Below, in pieces: positions 34,383 to 43,275 of a DNA stretch of 64,000 nucleotides. The position numbers were made by a program, and so were the translations under genes. The stretch is from Flammeovirgaceae bacterium UBA6059 (GTDB taxonomy: Bacteria; Bacteroidota; Bacteroidia; Cytophagales; Cyclobacteriaceae): contig DIYH01000049.1 in NCBI GenBank assembly GCA_002435755.1, positions 1-64,000 on the forward strand. Reading direction: 5' to 3'. The notes under the pieces were generated by a model. The model saw only the letters and a list, made by a program, of their open reading frames with translations, was not told the origin of the DNA and ran no database searches. Position 1 is the first letter of the stretch, and every line of letters starts with the position of its first letter.

Positions 34383-34763
34383 AGTGAGCCAATGATTATG
34401 AGGAATAGGTCTATCAACATTATGTAGTTCTACACCTATCCGGACCATCCACACAAATCCAACCAGAAGCTCTCTTGCTATAATAACCATCACTTTTCAT
34501 AATCTTCTGTCCTAAGCTATAATGGTTCTGGAGAGGCTACTCATCCTGTTAACTTGTACACGGATCGAGGCTTATCTCATCTAAATTCCTCGACTAAAGA
34601 AACCTACGGGTTTCATGGTATACAAATTACAATGTGGAGGGTATGTACTTCAGATGATTTCAAGTACAATTTTACCATGAATAATCATTTAGCAGAAGAC
34701 GGTTATTCATTGCTATAACAATAGCAACAGTAATAGTTATCAATCAATTTATCTAAAGACGTT

Positions 34764-35258
34764 ATGAGAAATTACTTAGTTCTACTGTTCGCTGGAACAT
34801 CCTTATTGTTTGCTTGTGGAGATGATGATGCATGTGGCTTGAATGGCCAGGTCAATGGAGAGTGCTTTAATGCGGTACTTAATGCCTACAATGTGCAACC
34901 GATTACTCAGTCGAATACCAGCTTTACTCGAGAAAACATATTCATTGCTTATCAATTTGAGGGTACCCGATCAGACAGATATGAAATCCGAGCAAGAGCG
35001 AACCAGTATGATAATCAGGATTTACGAGAAGATGGTACAGATTATGTTTTTCAAGTCGGGAGAGATTACAATGAAAGTGCCATGACCTTTAATGGTGATA
35101 TCAATAACCCTCCCAGCGGGGTATTGACTGTGACATTTACAAAAGTGGATAGAGAAAACGGATTAGTTTCAGGTTCCTTCGTCTGGACAAGTGCAAGTAC
35201 CGGAGAAACCACAGCCAACCTATCTGGCACATTTACAGATGTGGCTGTAAGCTTTTAA
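34764..35258 (+). CDS. Lipoprotein of unknown function, beta-sandwich type
   Basis: A 164-residue protein with lipoprotein signal VLLFAGTSLLFAC and an acidic GDDDAC linker. The mature part is beta-rich (ENIFIAYQFEGTRSDRYEIRARA, GVLTVTFTKVD, GLVSGSFVWTSASTGETTANLSGTFTDV). The closing strand pair resembles the DUF6252-like calycin/beta-sandwich lipoproteins of Bacteroidota, but I cannot assign it firmly. It stands alone between non-coding stretches. Confidence 0.6.
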   Translation: MRNYLVLLFAGTSLLFACGDDDACGLNGQVNGECFNAVLNAYNVQPITQSNTSFTRENIFIAYQFEGTRSDRYEIRARANQYDNQDLREDGTDYVFQVGRDYNESAMTFNGDINNPPSGVLTVTFTKVDRENGLVSGSFVWTSASTGETTANLSGTFTDVAVSF

Positions 35259-35502
35259 CAATGAGCTACAAGTTTCAAACCTAAGTATTCTCTACACTTG
35301 ACGCACAGCGGTTTGGGTGATACGTTTACTTCAAAATGCACATTTAGGAAACCATCACTTTTCTTTATTAAGCACCATCGCATTTTACCAATTATAAAAA
35401 CCTGCATATATGCACCAATTAGGTACTAGATTGAACACCTAGTCTAGACGCTATCGAAGACGATGAATTGCCCCTGTATCGGCCAAAACATTAGTTATCC
35501 AG

Positions 35503-38088
35503 TTACTCCTGCTTAAGCGTTTGAGAAGGATTGATTCGTGCGGCTTTCAGCGTCTGGCTGCTGACAGTGATCCAAGCGATTAGTAGCGATAAGAACCCGG
35601 AGGCGGCAAATACCCATGCACTGATGTTTGTTTTGTAGGCAAATGAATCAAGCCAGTTGTCTACAGCATAATAAGCAATAGGTACGGCGATTAACAAGGC
35701 GATGGCCACTAGCTTGGTGAAAGAAGAAGATAACATCAAGACAATTCTACCAGAAGATGCACCAAGGGCCTTTCGAATTCCTATTTCCTTCGTTCTACTC
35801 TGGACTGTAAAAGCAGCCAAGCCAAATAATCCAAGGCAGGAAATAAGTATCGTCAGTATCGCAAAATAGGAAGATAGCTCGCTCACCTGTTTTTCAGAAT
35901 CATAAAGCTCTTGATAGCTTCTATCGAGGAACATATAATCAAACACAAAACCGGGATTAAAGGAGGAATATAGTTTTTCAATTGAGTTGATAGTTTCGAA
36001 TTGATTGTCATCCTTTAGTCGAACAGCGACAAATCTCAAGCGCCTGTCTTGAGGCCAGAAAAAAGAAGGACTTACCTCAGTGTGTATGGACTCGTAATGA
36101 AAGTCCTGTAGTACCCCAATAATCTGAAGGTTATAGCGATCCCAAAGTCGAATGCTCTGACCTATGGCCTCTTCTGCCTCAAAACCCATTACTTTCAAAG
36201 CAGCTTCATTGATCACAACCCTTGTGGTGTCCGCACCGAACTCTTTGCTAAACCAGCGTCCTGTAATCAATGTCATTCCCATGGTTTTAAGGAAATCCTC
36301 ATCTACCCGCACGTTCTCAAAGAGCACCTCATCCCCTGTAAGCTTACCTTCCCAGGTCAGCCCCATTGTGGATGTCATTTGTTGCAACATGTTGTGGCTT
36401 GAACTACTAGCACTAGCTAAACCCGGCATTGACCTGAGTTCGTTAAAAAATGCTTGGCGCTTACCAGGAATGTTACCGTCCTGAGGGAAAATGACCACAT
36501 TTTCACGATCATACCCTAAGTTTTTGTTGAAAGCGTAGTGCACTTGCTTCTGCACCATGATCACTCCGGTCATTAAGGCAATTGTCACTGTGAATTGAAA
36601 GATGACTAAACCTTTGCGTACCCATGCCTCTCCAACAGAGCTCTTGATACCTCCTCTAAAAATTGCGGTAGGATTGAAATGACTTAAGTATATGGCAGGA
36701 TAACTGCCTGCCAATATTCCGGAGATCAATACAATAGCTAGGAGTAAACCGATTTTCGGTAGAGTCAGAACAAAAGCGATAGACTTACCGGTAACCTGAT
36801 TGAAATGGGTTAAGAGTAAAAAAACCAGTATTAAGGCTACTAAAGCTGCAAAAAATGAGGTCAAAACAGACTCGGTTAGGTACTGATGCACGAGAATACC
36901 GCGTTGAGCACCAATGGCTTTCCTAACCCCAACTTCCTTAGCTCTCTTCGACGCGGTAGCTGTCGATAGGTTCATGAAATTGATACAGGCGATCACCAAG
37001 AGCATAATAGCAATAGCTGTAAAGAGATGTACGTAGGTTATTCTACCACCATCAGGATAACCATCTGTATAGTGACCGTACAGGTACTGCTCGGAGTATT
37101 TTTTTAAAAAGAGCTGAATAGTGTTTCTTTCTGCATCTTTTTCATTGACATAATTCGCAATCTTATCCGTTACCTCTTCAGCATTTACACCCGGATGTAG
37201 CATAATAAAGGTATGAGGCCCATTGTTTCTCCAATCATTAACCCATTGGTTTTCTTCTTTATACACCTCATAGGGCAATAAGTAGTCAAACTGTAGTGTA
37301 GAGTTAAAGGGTATATCTTTGAACACTCCGGTTACCACAAAATCTCGACGATCTTCGTAACGAATCGTCTTGCCCACGGCTGATTCGACACCTCCGAAAA
37401 GTTTGGCGCTCAATCTTTCAGAGATACAAATAGAAGATTTATCTCTTAACACAGTTTCCTTATCACCGGCTATGAGCGGATAGGAGAACATCTTGAGGAA
37501 ATCTACATCCACATGTAATCCATTCTCTTTGAAGGATTGGTCATTAATCGATAATTGTGACTCTCCTACCCTTGAGGTACCTGTGGCGTGTTTTATTTCC
37601 GGAAAATCTTGTTTTAAATGTTCGGCCAAAATCCCGGGAGTGCCGTTGGTCACAAGACGATTGTTGGAATAGGTTTGGATTTCCATCACACGATATAGAT
37701 AATCATCGTTCGCGTGGAACTTGTTTACGCCTAGTTCATCTTCGATCCATAACAAAATGAAGATCGCACAAGCAAAGGCTGTAGAAAGTCCAATCAGATT
37801 GATTAGAAATGATGAATAGTGTTTCTTGAAATTTCGGACAGCAAGAAAAATGTGATGCTTGAACATAATGATATGAGTTTTGATTGGGGAACAGTAAAAT
37901 GATCGAATAATGCTCGGTCTAAATAGCTTTAAAACCTCAATGGAATACAACCAATTCGCTCTAGTCTCACCTTTCATTTCAACAAGGCTGTTATAAAGCT
38001 CAAATAGATCACCTTCCAGGTATTTTCGTAAGTCCCTTCTACAGAACCATCGAAAGAAGTGTGTTGGTAGCCTAGGAGGGGCAGCCAT
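35503..38088 (-). CDS. FtsX/MacB-type ABC transporter permease with N-terminal prefix domain
   Basis: An 861-residue protein. The first 70 residues match the ABC permease prefix domain 2 (FRWFCRRDLRKYLEGDLFELY). Next is a first transmembrane helix, a MacB-type periplasmic core domain, a first FtsX block (LVIACINFMNLSTATASKRAKEVGVRKAIGA), a second periplasmic domain, and a final FtsX block (RTKEIGIRKALGASSGRIV). No ATPase gene is adjacent, so the ATPase must come from elsewhere. It starts 3 bp after the PadR stop; the pair is a known Bacteroidota cassette, probably for efflux or lipoprotein or antimicrobial response. Confidence 0.92.
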   Translation of the reverse strand: MAAPPRLPTHFFRWFCRRDLRKYLEGDLFELYNSLVEMKGETRANWLYSIEVLKLFRPSIIRSFYCSPIKTHIIMFKHHIFLAVRNFKKHYSSFLINLIGLSTAFACAIFILLWIEDELGVNKFHANDDYLYRVMEIQTYSNNRLVTNGTPGILAEHLKQDFPEIKHATGTSRVGESQLSINDQSFKENGLHVDVDFLKMFSYPLIAGDKETVLRDKSSICISERLSAKLFGGVESAVGKTIRYEDRRDFVVTGVFKDIPFNSTLQFDYLLPYEVYKEENQWVNDWRNNGPHTFIMLHPGVNAEEVTDKIANYVNEKDAERNTIQLFLKKYSEQYLYGHYTDGYPDGGRITYVHLFTAIAIMLLVIACINFMNLSTATASKRAKEVGVRKAIGAQRGILVHQYLTESVLTSFFAALVALILVFLLLTHFNQVTGKSIAFVLTLPKIGLLLAIVLISGILAGSYPAIYLSHFNPTAIFRGGIKSSVGEAWVRKGLVIFQFTVTIALMTGVIMVQKQVHYAFNKNLGYDRENVVIFPQDGNIPGKRQAFFNELRSMPGLASASSSSHNMLQQMTSTMGLTWEGKLTGDEVLFENVRVDEDFLKTMGMTLITGRWFSKEFGADTTRVVINEAALKVMGFEAEEAIGQSIRLWDRYNLQIIGVLQDFHYESIHTEVSPSFFWPQDRRLRFVAVRLKDDNQFETINSIEKLYSSFNPGFVFDYMFLDRSYQELYDSEKQVSELSSYFAILTILISCLGLFGLAAFTVQSRTKEIGIRKALGASSGRIVLMLSSSFTKLVAIALLIAVPIAYYAVDNWLDSFAYKTNISAWVFAASGFLSLLIAWITVSSQTLKAARINPSQTLKQE

Positions 38089-38091
38089 TGA

Positions 38092-38433
38092 TCACGAGGT
38101 AAACTTCATTTCCATTACAATCTTGGGTATTGCCTCCCACAGTTTATTGCGCGCCTCCCTGGTCATGGCAAGGGCTCGCTTTCCGGATGCCGTTATTTCA
38201 ACATACTTCTTAGGCCGTCCTCCTCTCACCGTGGTGGCTTCTCCTTCTCTCGATTGTAGGTAACCTTTCTTTTCGAGTCGTTGCAAACACGACTGCAAAG
38301 CGCCAACACTTACTTTACGACCTTGGGTTTCCTCTATTTGTTGCTTGATACTAATGCCATATGCATTACCATGCAGAATAGCGATGGTGAGCATTACAAT
38401 CTCTTCAAACTCACCGATTTGATACTTACCCAT
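38092..38433 (-). CDS. PadR family transcriptional regulator
   Basis: A 113-residue winged-helix protein: EEIVMLTIAILHGNAYGISIKQQIEE, VGALQSCLQRLEKKGYLQSRE and RGGRPKKYVEITASGKRAL are the standard PadR helices and wing. PadR proteins repress neighbouring transporter genes until a ligand binds. The permease gene starts 3 bp downstream. A perfect 23-bp direct repeat lies immediately upstream (38435-38500) and is the probable operator for autorepression. Confidence 0.93.
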   Translation of the reverse strand: MGKYQIGEFEEIVMLTIAILHGNAYGISIKQQIEETQGRKVSVGALQSCLQRLEKKGYLQSREGEATTVRGGRPKKYVEITASGKRALAMTREARNKLWEAIPKIVMEMKFTS

Positions 38434-38751
38434 AGTTATTTCCTATTTGAAGTATTGTAAATAAAGCAACTTTACAGGTTATTTCCTATTTGAAGTATTG
38501 ATTTCTTCAAAAATCAGTTCCAGACCCATCTACAATTGACTTAATAGGACTGTATTACCTTAAGTCTTTTACAGAGATTCTAGCGTACTGCAAATAATGG
38601 TTGTCAGCAGAAAGTACATGATTGATCGAGCCAGATAGGTACGTCAAACCTGATACTCGCTCGCATCGGTTTTGGGTGTTGTTCTCACTTTATGGAGCAG
38701 AATCTAAGAACGGAAGTAGTGTGTCCACCGATCAAATAGGTATTAAACCAA
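38434..38751. other. Intergenic region, 318 bp
   Basis: It contains the promoter and direct-repeat operator of the PadR-permease operon at its left end (38435-38500). The remainder up to the 3' end of the flavoprotein gene shows no coding pattern or strong hairpin. Confidence 0.55.
38435..38500 (-). promoter_or_regulatory. 23-bp perfect direct repeat, candidate PadR operator
   Basis: Positions 38435-38457 and 38478-38500 are identical over 23 bases (period 43 bp). Each copy contains an imperfect dyad TATTTC-N6-GAAGTA. Copy 1 begins 2 bp upstream of the PadR start codon and covers its ribosome-binding region (AGGAAAT on the minus strand); copy 2 lies about 45-67 bp upstream. The layout fits a repressor blocking its own promoter. 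Confidence 0.6.
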
Positions 38752-40386
38752 CTAGTCTTTACCCAAATACTTGTGTATCGCTGAAACAACCACTGACCCT
38801 TCACCGACAGCTGAAGCTACTCTTTTCACCGACCCTGATCGGATGTCGCCTACCGCAAAGATACCTGGTACTGAGGTTTCAAAGTCAGAGTCGGCACCTA
38901 CCTTCTGGTTGCCAGTCAATACAAAGCAGTTGTCATCCATAGCGATTTTACCTTCCAGCCAATCGGTATTGGGTTGGGCGCCAATCATGATAAAAAGCGC
39001 ATTCGTATCTAAATGTCGTTTCTCTTCTGTTACCCTGTTCGAGATAGTAATACCGTCCAATGAGTCCTCCCCATGGAGCCTACATACCTCCGAGTTAGTA
39101 ATCAACTCTATCTTGCTATCGTTCAAGATTCGTTCCGATAGGTAAGAAGACATGGTTTCAGCAAGCCCATTACCCCTTACCACGACATATGTGCAGTTGG
39201 CATATCGTGAAAGAAACATTGCCGCCTGCCCTGCCGAGTTTCCACCTCCTATGATGACTACACTCGTGTTCAGACAATAGCGTGACTCCAAGTCTGTAGC
39301 AGCGTAATAAATACCGTTCCCTTCGAGTCTTTTTAGGTTTTCTAAGGGTAGCCTTCTGTACTGCACACCATTGGCCAGAAGAACTGACCTTCCCTTGATG
39401 GATCGATTGTCGTCAAGCTTTACTTCAAACCAGTCCTTCTTTTGATGCAACTGGGTGGCTCGCCTTGGCACAGTGATCCGCGCACCAAACTTGATTGCCT
39501 GTACCTCGGCCCGATAAGCCAGCGCTGCTCCACTTATCCCTCCGGGGAAACCGAGGTAGTTTTCAATGCGCGAAGATGTGCCCGCCTGACCTCCAATAGC
39601 CGTATCTTCAATCGCCAACACCTTCAGACCTTCAGAAGCAGCATATATAGAAGCAGCTAATCCTGCTGGCCCGGCACCTACCACGATCAGATCGAAAAGC
39701 ATTTCTGTGTCAGCGACAAGATCCATGCCTAAACCAGCGGCCACTTGCTGCGGCGTAGGGTCAATCAGGATCTCGGCATTACCAACTATGACTATGGTAT
39801 CAGCATCAGGTAAATCATGTTTTTCCTTAAGCTGTTTGAACTCGCCATTATCAGACTGATCGATCCATCGGTAAGGAATCCGGCTTCTGCTGGCGAACTC
39901 TAACAGACTATTCGCTCGATTGCGACTTTTGCCTACAATTAGCAGCCCACCGGCTCCCCATTCGATCAGTAGCCTTCTCCGAGCTGCATACGCCCCTACA
40001 ATTACATCCCCAGCTTCCGGTACAGTAGCGATCAACTGCCTGACAGTGGCCTGTGGCACTACGATCACATCACAATCCGTTTGGGCTTGACCTGCAAGGA
40101 AAGTCTTCTGACCCATCAGCATGCCTAACTCCCCGCCAAAACTTCCTTCTTGAATATTGACCACTACTTTATCGACTGTACGATCAATGATATCGATCGT
40201 GCCAGACTTAATATAAGTGAGATCATATCCGTCTTGTCCTACCTCGAAAAGGATTTCTCCTTGTTTCAATTGGCGCTCAGTCCCGTATTCTTCAAGCAGT
40301 GCGATGAACGAAGGAGTAAGCTCGGGCCAGGCTTCCCGCTCCAGCTCATTTCGAGGTAAAGATGTTCTTATGTTGGGCTCTTCCAT
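38752..40386 (-). CDS. Cyclic-nucleotide-binding domain fused to a thioredoxin-reductase-like flavoprotein lacking CXXC
   Basis: A 544-residue protein. Residues about 20-140 form a cNMP-binding roll (LFEVGQDGYDLTYIKSGTIDII, then SFGGELGMLMGQ). A linker domain follows (about 150-220). Residues 230-540 form a two-Rossmann flavoprotein: FAD motif VVGAGPAGLAASIYA, GQAGTSSRIENYLGFP, NADPH motif VVIIGGGNSAGQAAMF and the closing GIFAVGDIRSGSVKRVASAVGEG. At the place where thioredoxin reductases carry CxxC the sequence is YYAATDLESRYC, with a single Cys. It cannot reduce thioredoxin by the normal disulfide route. A role in another redox or sensing reaction is likely. Transcribed alone. Confidence 0.88.
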   Translation of the reverse strand: MEEPNIRTSLPRNELEREAWPELTPSFIALLEEYGTERQLKQGEILFEVGQDGYDLTYIKSGTIDIIDRTVDKVVVNIQEGSFGGELGMLMGQKTFLAGQAQTDCDVIVVPQATVRQLIATVPEAGDVIVGAYAARRRLLIEWGAGGLLIVGKSRNRANSLLEFASRSRIPYRWIDQSDNGEFKQLKEKHDLPDADTIVIVGNAEILIDPTPQQVAAGLGMDLVADTEMLFDLIVVGAGPAGLAASIYAASEGLKVLAIEDTAIGGQAGTSSRIENYLGFPGGISGAALAYRAEVQAIKFGARITVPRRATQLHQKKDWFEVKLDDNRSIKGRSVLLANGVQYRRLPLENLKRLEGNGIYYAATDLESRYCLNTSVVIIGGGNSAGQAAMFLSRYANCTYVVVRGNGLAETMSSYLSERILNDSKIELITNSEVCRLHGEDSLDGITISNRVTEEKRHLDTNALFIMIGAQPNTDWLEGKIAMDDNCFVLTGNQKVGADSDFETSVPGIFAVGDIRSGSVKRVASAVGEGSVVVSAIHKYLGKD

Positions 40387-40822
40387 TTGATGGATTTAGA
40401 CTGTTACTGGTTTTCTAAGCAAGTTTGCCTACCCGAATGCACAACTTAAGTTTAAAAATAGCTTAGGAAAAGGATTCCTTATCATCTGACAGACCAGAAG
40501 GTGCTTTCAATTTAAAACAATACTCGATTTTGTATTACATATGTCTCAAGTATGTTGGCAATCTCTAGACGAGCAATTGTTCAGAACATGCACTGTCGTA
40601 GGCTATCCCAATATATGTTCCATTATGGTAAAGACCATGGTATAAGCCATAGGCACCAATGAAGAATAGTCTTGCCTTAAATTTAGATGATGCTTCATCA
40701 AGGTGATAAGAGCGAGATACTTTTGTCTTTTCTCGCCAAGAGGTGATAAGGCAAAAGCCAAAAAGACCAGATAATCCGGCGTAATTTATTCCTTAGCAGT
40801 AATCACTTGATATCTTTATTTA
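40387..40822. other. Intergenic region, 436 bp, between divergent genes
   Basis: It separates the flavoprotein gene (minus) from a Crp-like gene (plus) and must contain both promoters. A 10-bp direct repeat AGGTGATAAG at 40701-40710 and 40741-40750 (40 bp period) flanks a GCGAGA/TCTCGC inverted pair and lies about 75-120 bp before the Crp-like gene. Otherwise no coding signal. Confidence 0.55.
40701..40750 (+). promoter_or_regulatory. Direct repeat AGGTGATAAG (two copies) upstream of a Crp-like gene
   Basis: Exact 10-bp copies at 40701-40710 and 40741-40750. Between them, GCGAGA (40712-40717) pairs with TCTCGC (40731-40736). Spacing of 40 bp is nearly four helical turns, which would suit a protein binding both sites. 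Candidate operator region only. Confidence 0.35.
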
Positions 40823-41392
40823 ATGCATCCTTTCAAAAACTACATATCCAGGTTTACAGCTATGCCCGATAGTGAGTGGAGTGAAGTCGAGAAATGTATT
40901 ACCCGGAAGGAATATCAGACAGGGCATCTGCTTCTCAAAAGCGGTGAAACATGTAAAAAACTCTACTTTGTAGAAGAAGGACTACTCAGATTTTTCATCC
41001 TAAAAGATGGTAGCGATGTGTCTAAGTTCTTTACGGTAGCACCCTACTGCTTCACTTCTCAACGCAGTTTTACAGATGCATTGCCTTCCATGGATAATAT
41101 AGAGACTTTGGAGAACTCAACTATTTGGGAAATGAGTAAAACAGACGCTTTTGATCTTTTTAGGTTCCCAGTTTGGAGCGAGTTTATCAGAAAACTAATC
41201 CAAGAAGTACAATTCAATACTGAGCAGATACTTGAAGCCATTCAAAACCAAACGGCTGAAGAGCGCTATATGAACATGCTGGAATCGGCCGATCCGCTAC
41301 TCAATAGAGTACCTCTAAAACACATTGCCTCATATCTAGGGATAGCTCCACAGTCCCTAAGTCGGATCAGAAAGAAATTACTCGACCAATAA
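40823..41392 (+). CDS. Crp/Fnr-like transcriptional regulator
   Basis: 189 residues: cNMP-binding-type roll (LLLKSGETCKKLYFVEEGLLRFFIL) and C-terminal HTH with YLGIAPQSLSRIRKKLL. Same architecture as the regulators at 14838, 17181 and 43862. It is followed on the same strand, after 62 bp, by a secreted SRPBCC protein, a membrane protein overlapping it by 4 bp, and a VOC protein. Confidence 0.88.
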   Translation: MHPFKNYISRFTAMPDSEWSEVEKCITRKEYQTGHLLLKSGETCKKLYFVEEGLLRFFILKDGSDVSKFFTVAPYCFTSQRSFTDALPSMDNIETLENSTIWEMSKTDAFDLFRFPVWSEFIRKLIQEVQFNTEQILEAIQNQTAEERYMNMLESADPLLNRVPLKHIASYLGIAPQSLSRIRKKLLDQ

Positions 41393-41454
41393 ACCGAAGT
41401 TAACATAGGTGCAGTGGATTGGTCTACCTATGAGTGTGATTTGCAGAAAAAAGA

Positions 41455-41940
41455 ATGCGATTAATACTTATAGCAGCTTTGGTTTTGAATATGATGAATG
41501 TTGCAGCGCAAACAGTACCACAAACCAATCAACACTTTTCTCACACGGCCACCACTTCCGCACCTTCTCAGAGGATCTGGAATGTCTGGACTAACGTAAG
41601 CGGATGGAAAGATTGGGATACCGGTCTCAAGGATGCTTCAATGGATGAAAGCTTCGGATTGGGTGCCAAGGGGTTGATCACTTCACTCGAAAACCGCACA
41701 AGCAAGTTTAAGATTACGGCATACACCGAGAACATCAGCTACACAATGAAAACCAAACTTCCGCTAGGTAGTCTACATGTGACGAGATACTTATCAACTC
41801 AGGATGGATTGACGGTGTACACACATGAAGTACAATTTAAGGGCCTCACTAAAGGCATTTTCGCCAAGGCTTTCGGGTCGAAGTTTAGGGACATGCTTCC
41901 AGGGGTACTGGACAACATCAAAAAAATAGTAGAGGAATGA
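41455..41940 (+). CDS. Secreted SRPBCC (START-like) family protein
   Basis: 161 residues with signal peptide (LILIAALVLNMMNVAAQ) and an SRPBCC cavity fold (FSHTATTSAPSQRIWNVWTNVSGWKDWDTGL, FKITAYTENISYTMKTKLPL, ending RDMLPGVLDNIKKIVEE). These proteins bind hydrophobic ligands or modify polyketide-like substrates; export to the periplasm is unusual for the family. Its stop overlaps the next start by 4 bp (ATGA), so it is co-translated with the membrane protein. Probable target of the upstream Crp-like regulator. Confidence 0.8.
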   Translation: MRLILIAALVLNMMNVAAQTVPQTNQHFSHTATTSAPSQRIWNVWTNVSGWKDWDTGLKDASMDESFGLGAKGLITSLENRTSKFKITAYTENISYTMKTKLPLGSLHVTRYLSTQDGLTVYTHEVQFKGLTKGIFAKAFGSKFRDMLPGVLDNIKKIVEE

Positions 41941-42311
41941 TAGCGCTGAAATTGGTCTATACCGCAAACGTCTTGGTTGCCGGGTGGATAAGTATCACTA
42001 GTCTTTTTAGTCCTAAAACAGCGCAAATGACTGTTTTCGAAGGTGCCTTTGATTTCTCGGAGGCCATTAGATTGGTCGGAGCACTGTGGTGGGCGATATT
42101 CCTGCTATCCATTCTTGGATTGTTCTTTCCCAGACAGATGAGCCTGGTACTCTTTTTTCAACTCATCTATAAATCGTCTTGGCTGTTGTTTGCTGCTCTT
42201 CCAGCAGTATTAAACAAGCATCCTTATCCGAAAGGCATGGCATTATTCTTTGTCATTTGGATAGCAGTTCTACCTTTTATAATCCCTTGGAAGGATTTGT
42301 TCGATGCATGA
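41937..42311 (+). CDS. Four-helix integral membrane protein, unknown function
   Basis: 124 residues with four hydrophobic segments (VYTANVLVAGWISITSLF, AIRLVGALWWAIFLLSILGLFF, SLVLFFQLIYKSSWLLFAALP, GMALFFVIWIAVLPFIIPW). It overlaps the SRPBCC gene by 4 bp. The helix arrangement is like small DoxX-type proteins but the sequence match is too weak to assign. Likely forms a membrane partner of the exported SRPBCC protein. Confidence 0.6.
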   Translation: MIALKLVYTANVLVAGWISITSLFSPKTAQMTVFEGAFDFSEAIRLVGALWWAIFLLSILGLFFPRQMSLVLFFQLIYKSSWLLFAALPAVLNKHPYPKGMALFFVIWIAVLPFIIPWKDLFDA

Positions 42312-42398
42312 AGCGGGATAATAATTTGTCGCTAATACGCATTATCTAGCACAGACGTCTCCATATTTGTTGACAACTCCATTTTGACTGCTACCGCA

Positions 42399-42791
42399 AT
42401 GATGAACTTCAGCTATACCATCTTATACGTCGAGAACGTATCAACACAAATGAGTTTTTACAAGCAGGCTTTTGGTTTCACCCAGAAGCTGCTGACTCCC
42501 GAAGAAGACTATGGCGAACTCAATACCGGTGCTACCGTATTGGCATTTGGCAAACATGAATTGACAGAAAGTAACCTCAGTGAAGGATATTTGAAATCAT
42601 CACCGAAATCCAAACCATTCGGAATCGAGATAGGTATCACGACACAAAATGTGGATGCGGCTATAGAAAAAGTAATACAAGCTGGTGGTACGCTCTACGA
42701 ACCAAAACAAACCAAACCCTGGGGACAGGAAGTCGCCTATGTACGTGATCCTGAGGGCTTTTTGATAGAGATATGCACTCCAATGGGTTAG
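42399..42791 (+). CDS. VOC family (glyoxalase-like) protein
   Basis: About 130 residues from the ATG at 42399; a TTG at 42384 is in frame but less likely. Two beta-alpha-beta-beta-beta modules (VENVSTQMSFYKQAFGFTQK and VDAAIEKVIQAGGTLYEPKQTK, ending VRDPEGFLIEICTP). Expected to bind a metal and a small substrate in the cytosol. Last plus-strand gene of the block, converging with the YdeI-like gene at 42817. Confidence 0.85.
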   Translation: MMNFSYTILYVENVSTQMSFYKQAFGFTQKLLTPEEDYGELNTGATVLAFGKHELTESNLSEGYLKSSPKSKPFGIEIGITTQNVDAAIEKVIQAGGTLYEPKQTKPWGQEVAYVRDPEGFLIEICTPMG

Positions 42792-42816
42792 TCATAAGTT
42801 ATGACCTATACCATAT

Positions 42817-43275
42817 CTATCGGTGCGAGCTAATCATATCTATTGCTTTATGAACCTGCCTGTCAATATCTTTTGTTTTCTTAATCGAGTGGATGACATG
42901 CCGCTTCTTTCCCATAGACAGTTTTTCAAAGCTCTTGTTTAGTGATTCGTCCTGATCTAACAGCACTTGTAAGACTTCAGGCATTTCAACTCCAAGCGGA
43001 TTAGGATCTTCCCTAATTGTGAAGCTTACCAGATCACCCAATTGCTTACCGATCTTTTTAATGTTCGCTCCAGAGAGGATAATGAAGAAATTACCGTCAC
43101 CCATGTGATTGAGCCCACACTGAAACTCTATCCTTTCATCAAGGTAGCAAATCAGTCTTGTTAACCTCTTTTTCTCGAACTGATCTACAACTTCAGCACT
43201 TATCGACAAATAGAAGTAACCTCCCCTGCGTTTTTCTAGCTTCTTGATCCGTTGTTCGTCTGAGTAGTTCTTCAT
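42817..43275 (-). CDS. YdeI/OmpD-associated family protein (DUF1905 plus YdeI helices)
   Basis: 152 residues. The first 90 form a small beta-barrel like DUF1905/AbrB-type domains (GGYFYLSISAEVVDQFEKKR, ISLGGDGNFFI-type NHMGDGNFFIILSG). The rest has the helical bacteriocin-protection YdeI segment (LLDQDESLNKSFEKLSMGKKRHVIHSIKKTKD). Family members protect against peptides or have no known role. It overlaps the SRPBCC gene by 4 bp (ATGA). Confidence 0.75.
   Translation of the reverse strand: MKNYSDEQRIKKLEKRRGGYFYLSISAEVVDQFEKKRLTRLICYLDERIEFQCGLNHMGDGNFFIILSGANIKKIGKQLGDLVSFTIREDPNPLGVEMPEVLQVLLDQDESLNKSFEKLSMGKKRHVIHSIKKTKDIDRQVHKAIDMISSHR

Larger units (their letters stand above)
33840..34763. 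other. Non-coding region, 924 bp, with repeats and a gene remnant
   Basis: No intact gene. It contains a VOC C-terminal remnant (34012-34056), two related stem-loop sequences (33988-34007 and 34363-34382) and a 16-bp inverted repeat that resembles dispersed repeats of Bacteroidota (34142-34211). The rest shows no coding pattern. Confidence 0.6.

Noticed and set aside
42791..42805. GTCATAA-G-TTATGAC dyad between convergent genes
   Set aside because: The one-base centre cannot form an RNA loop, and its position between two stop codons does not suit an operator.
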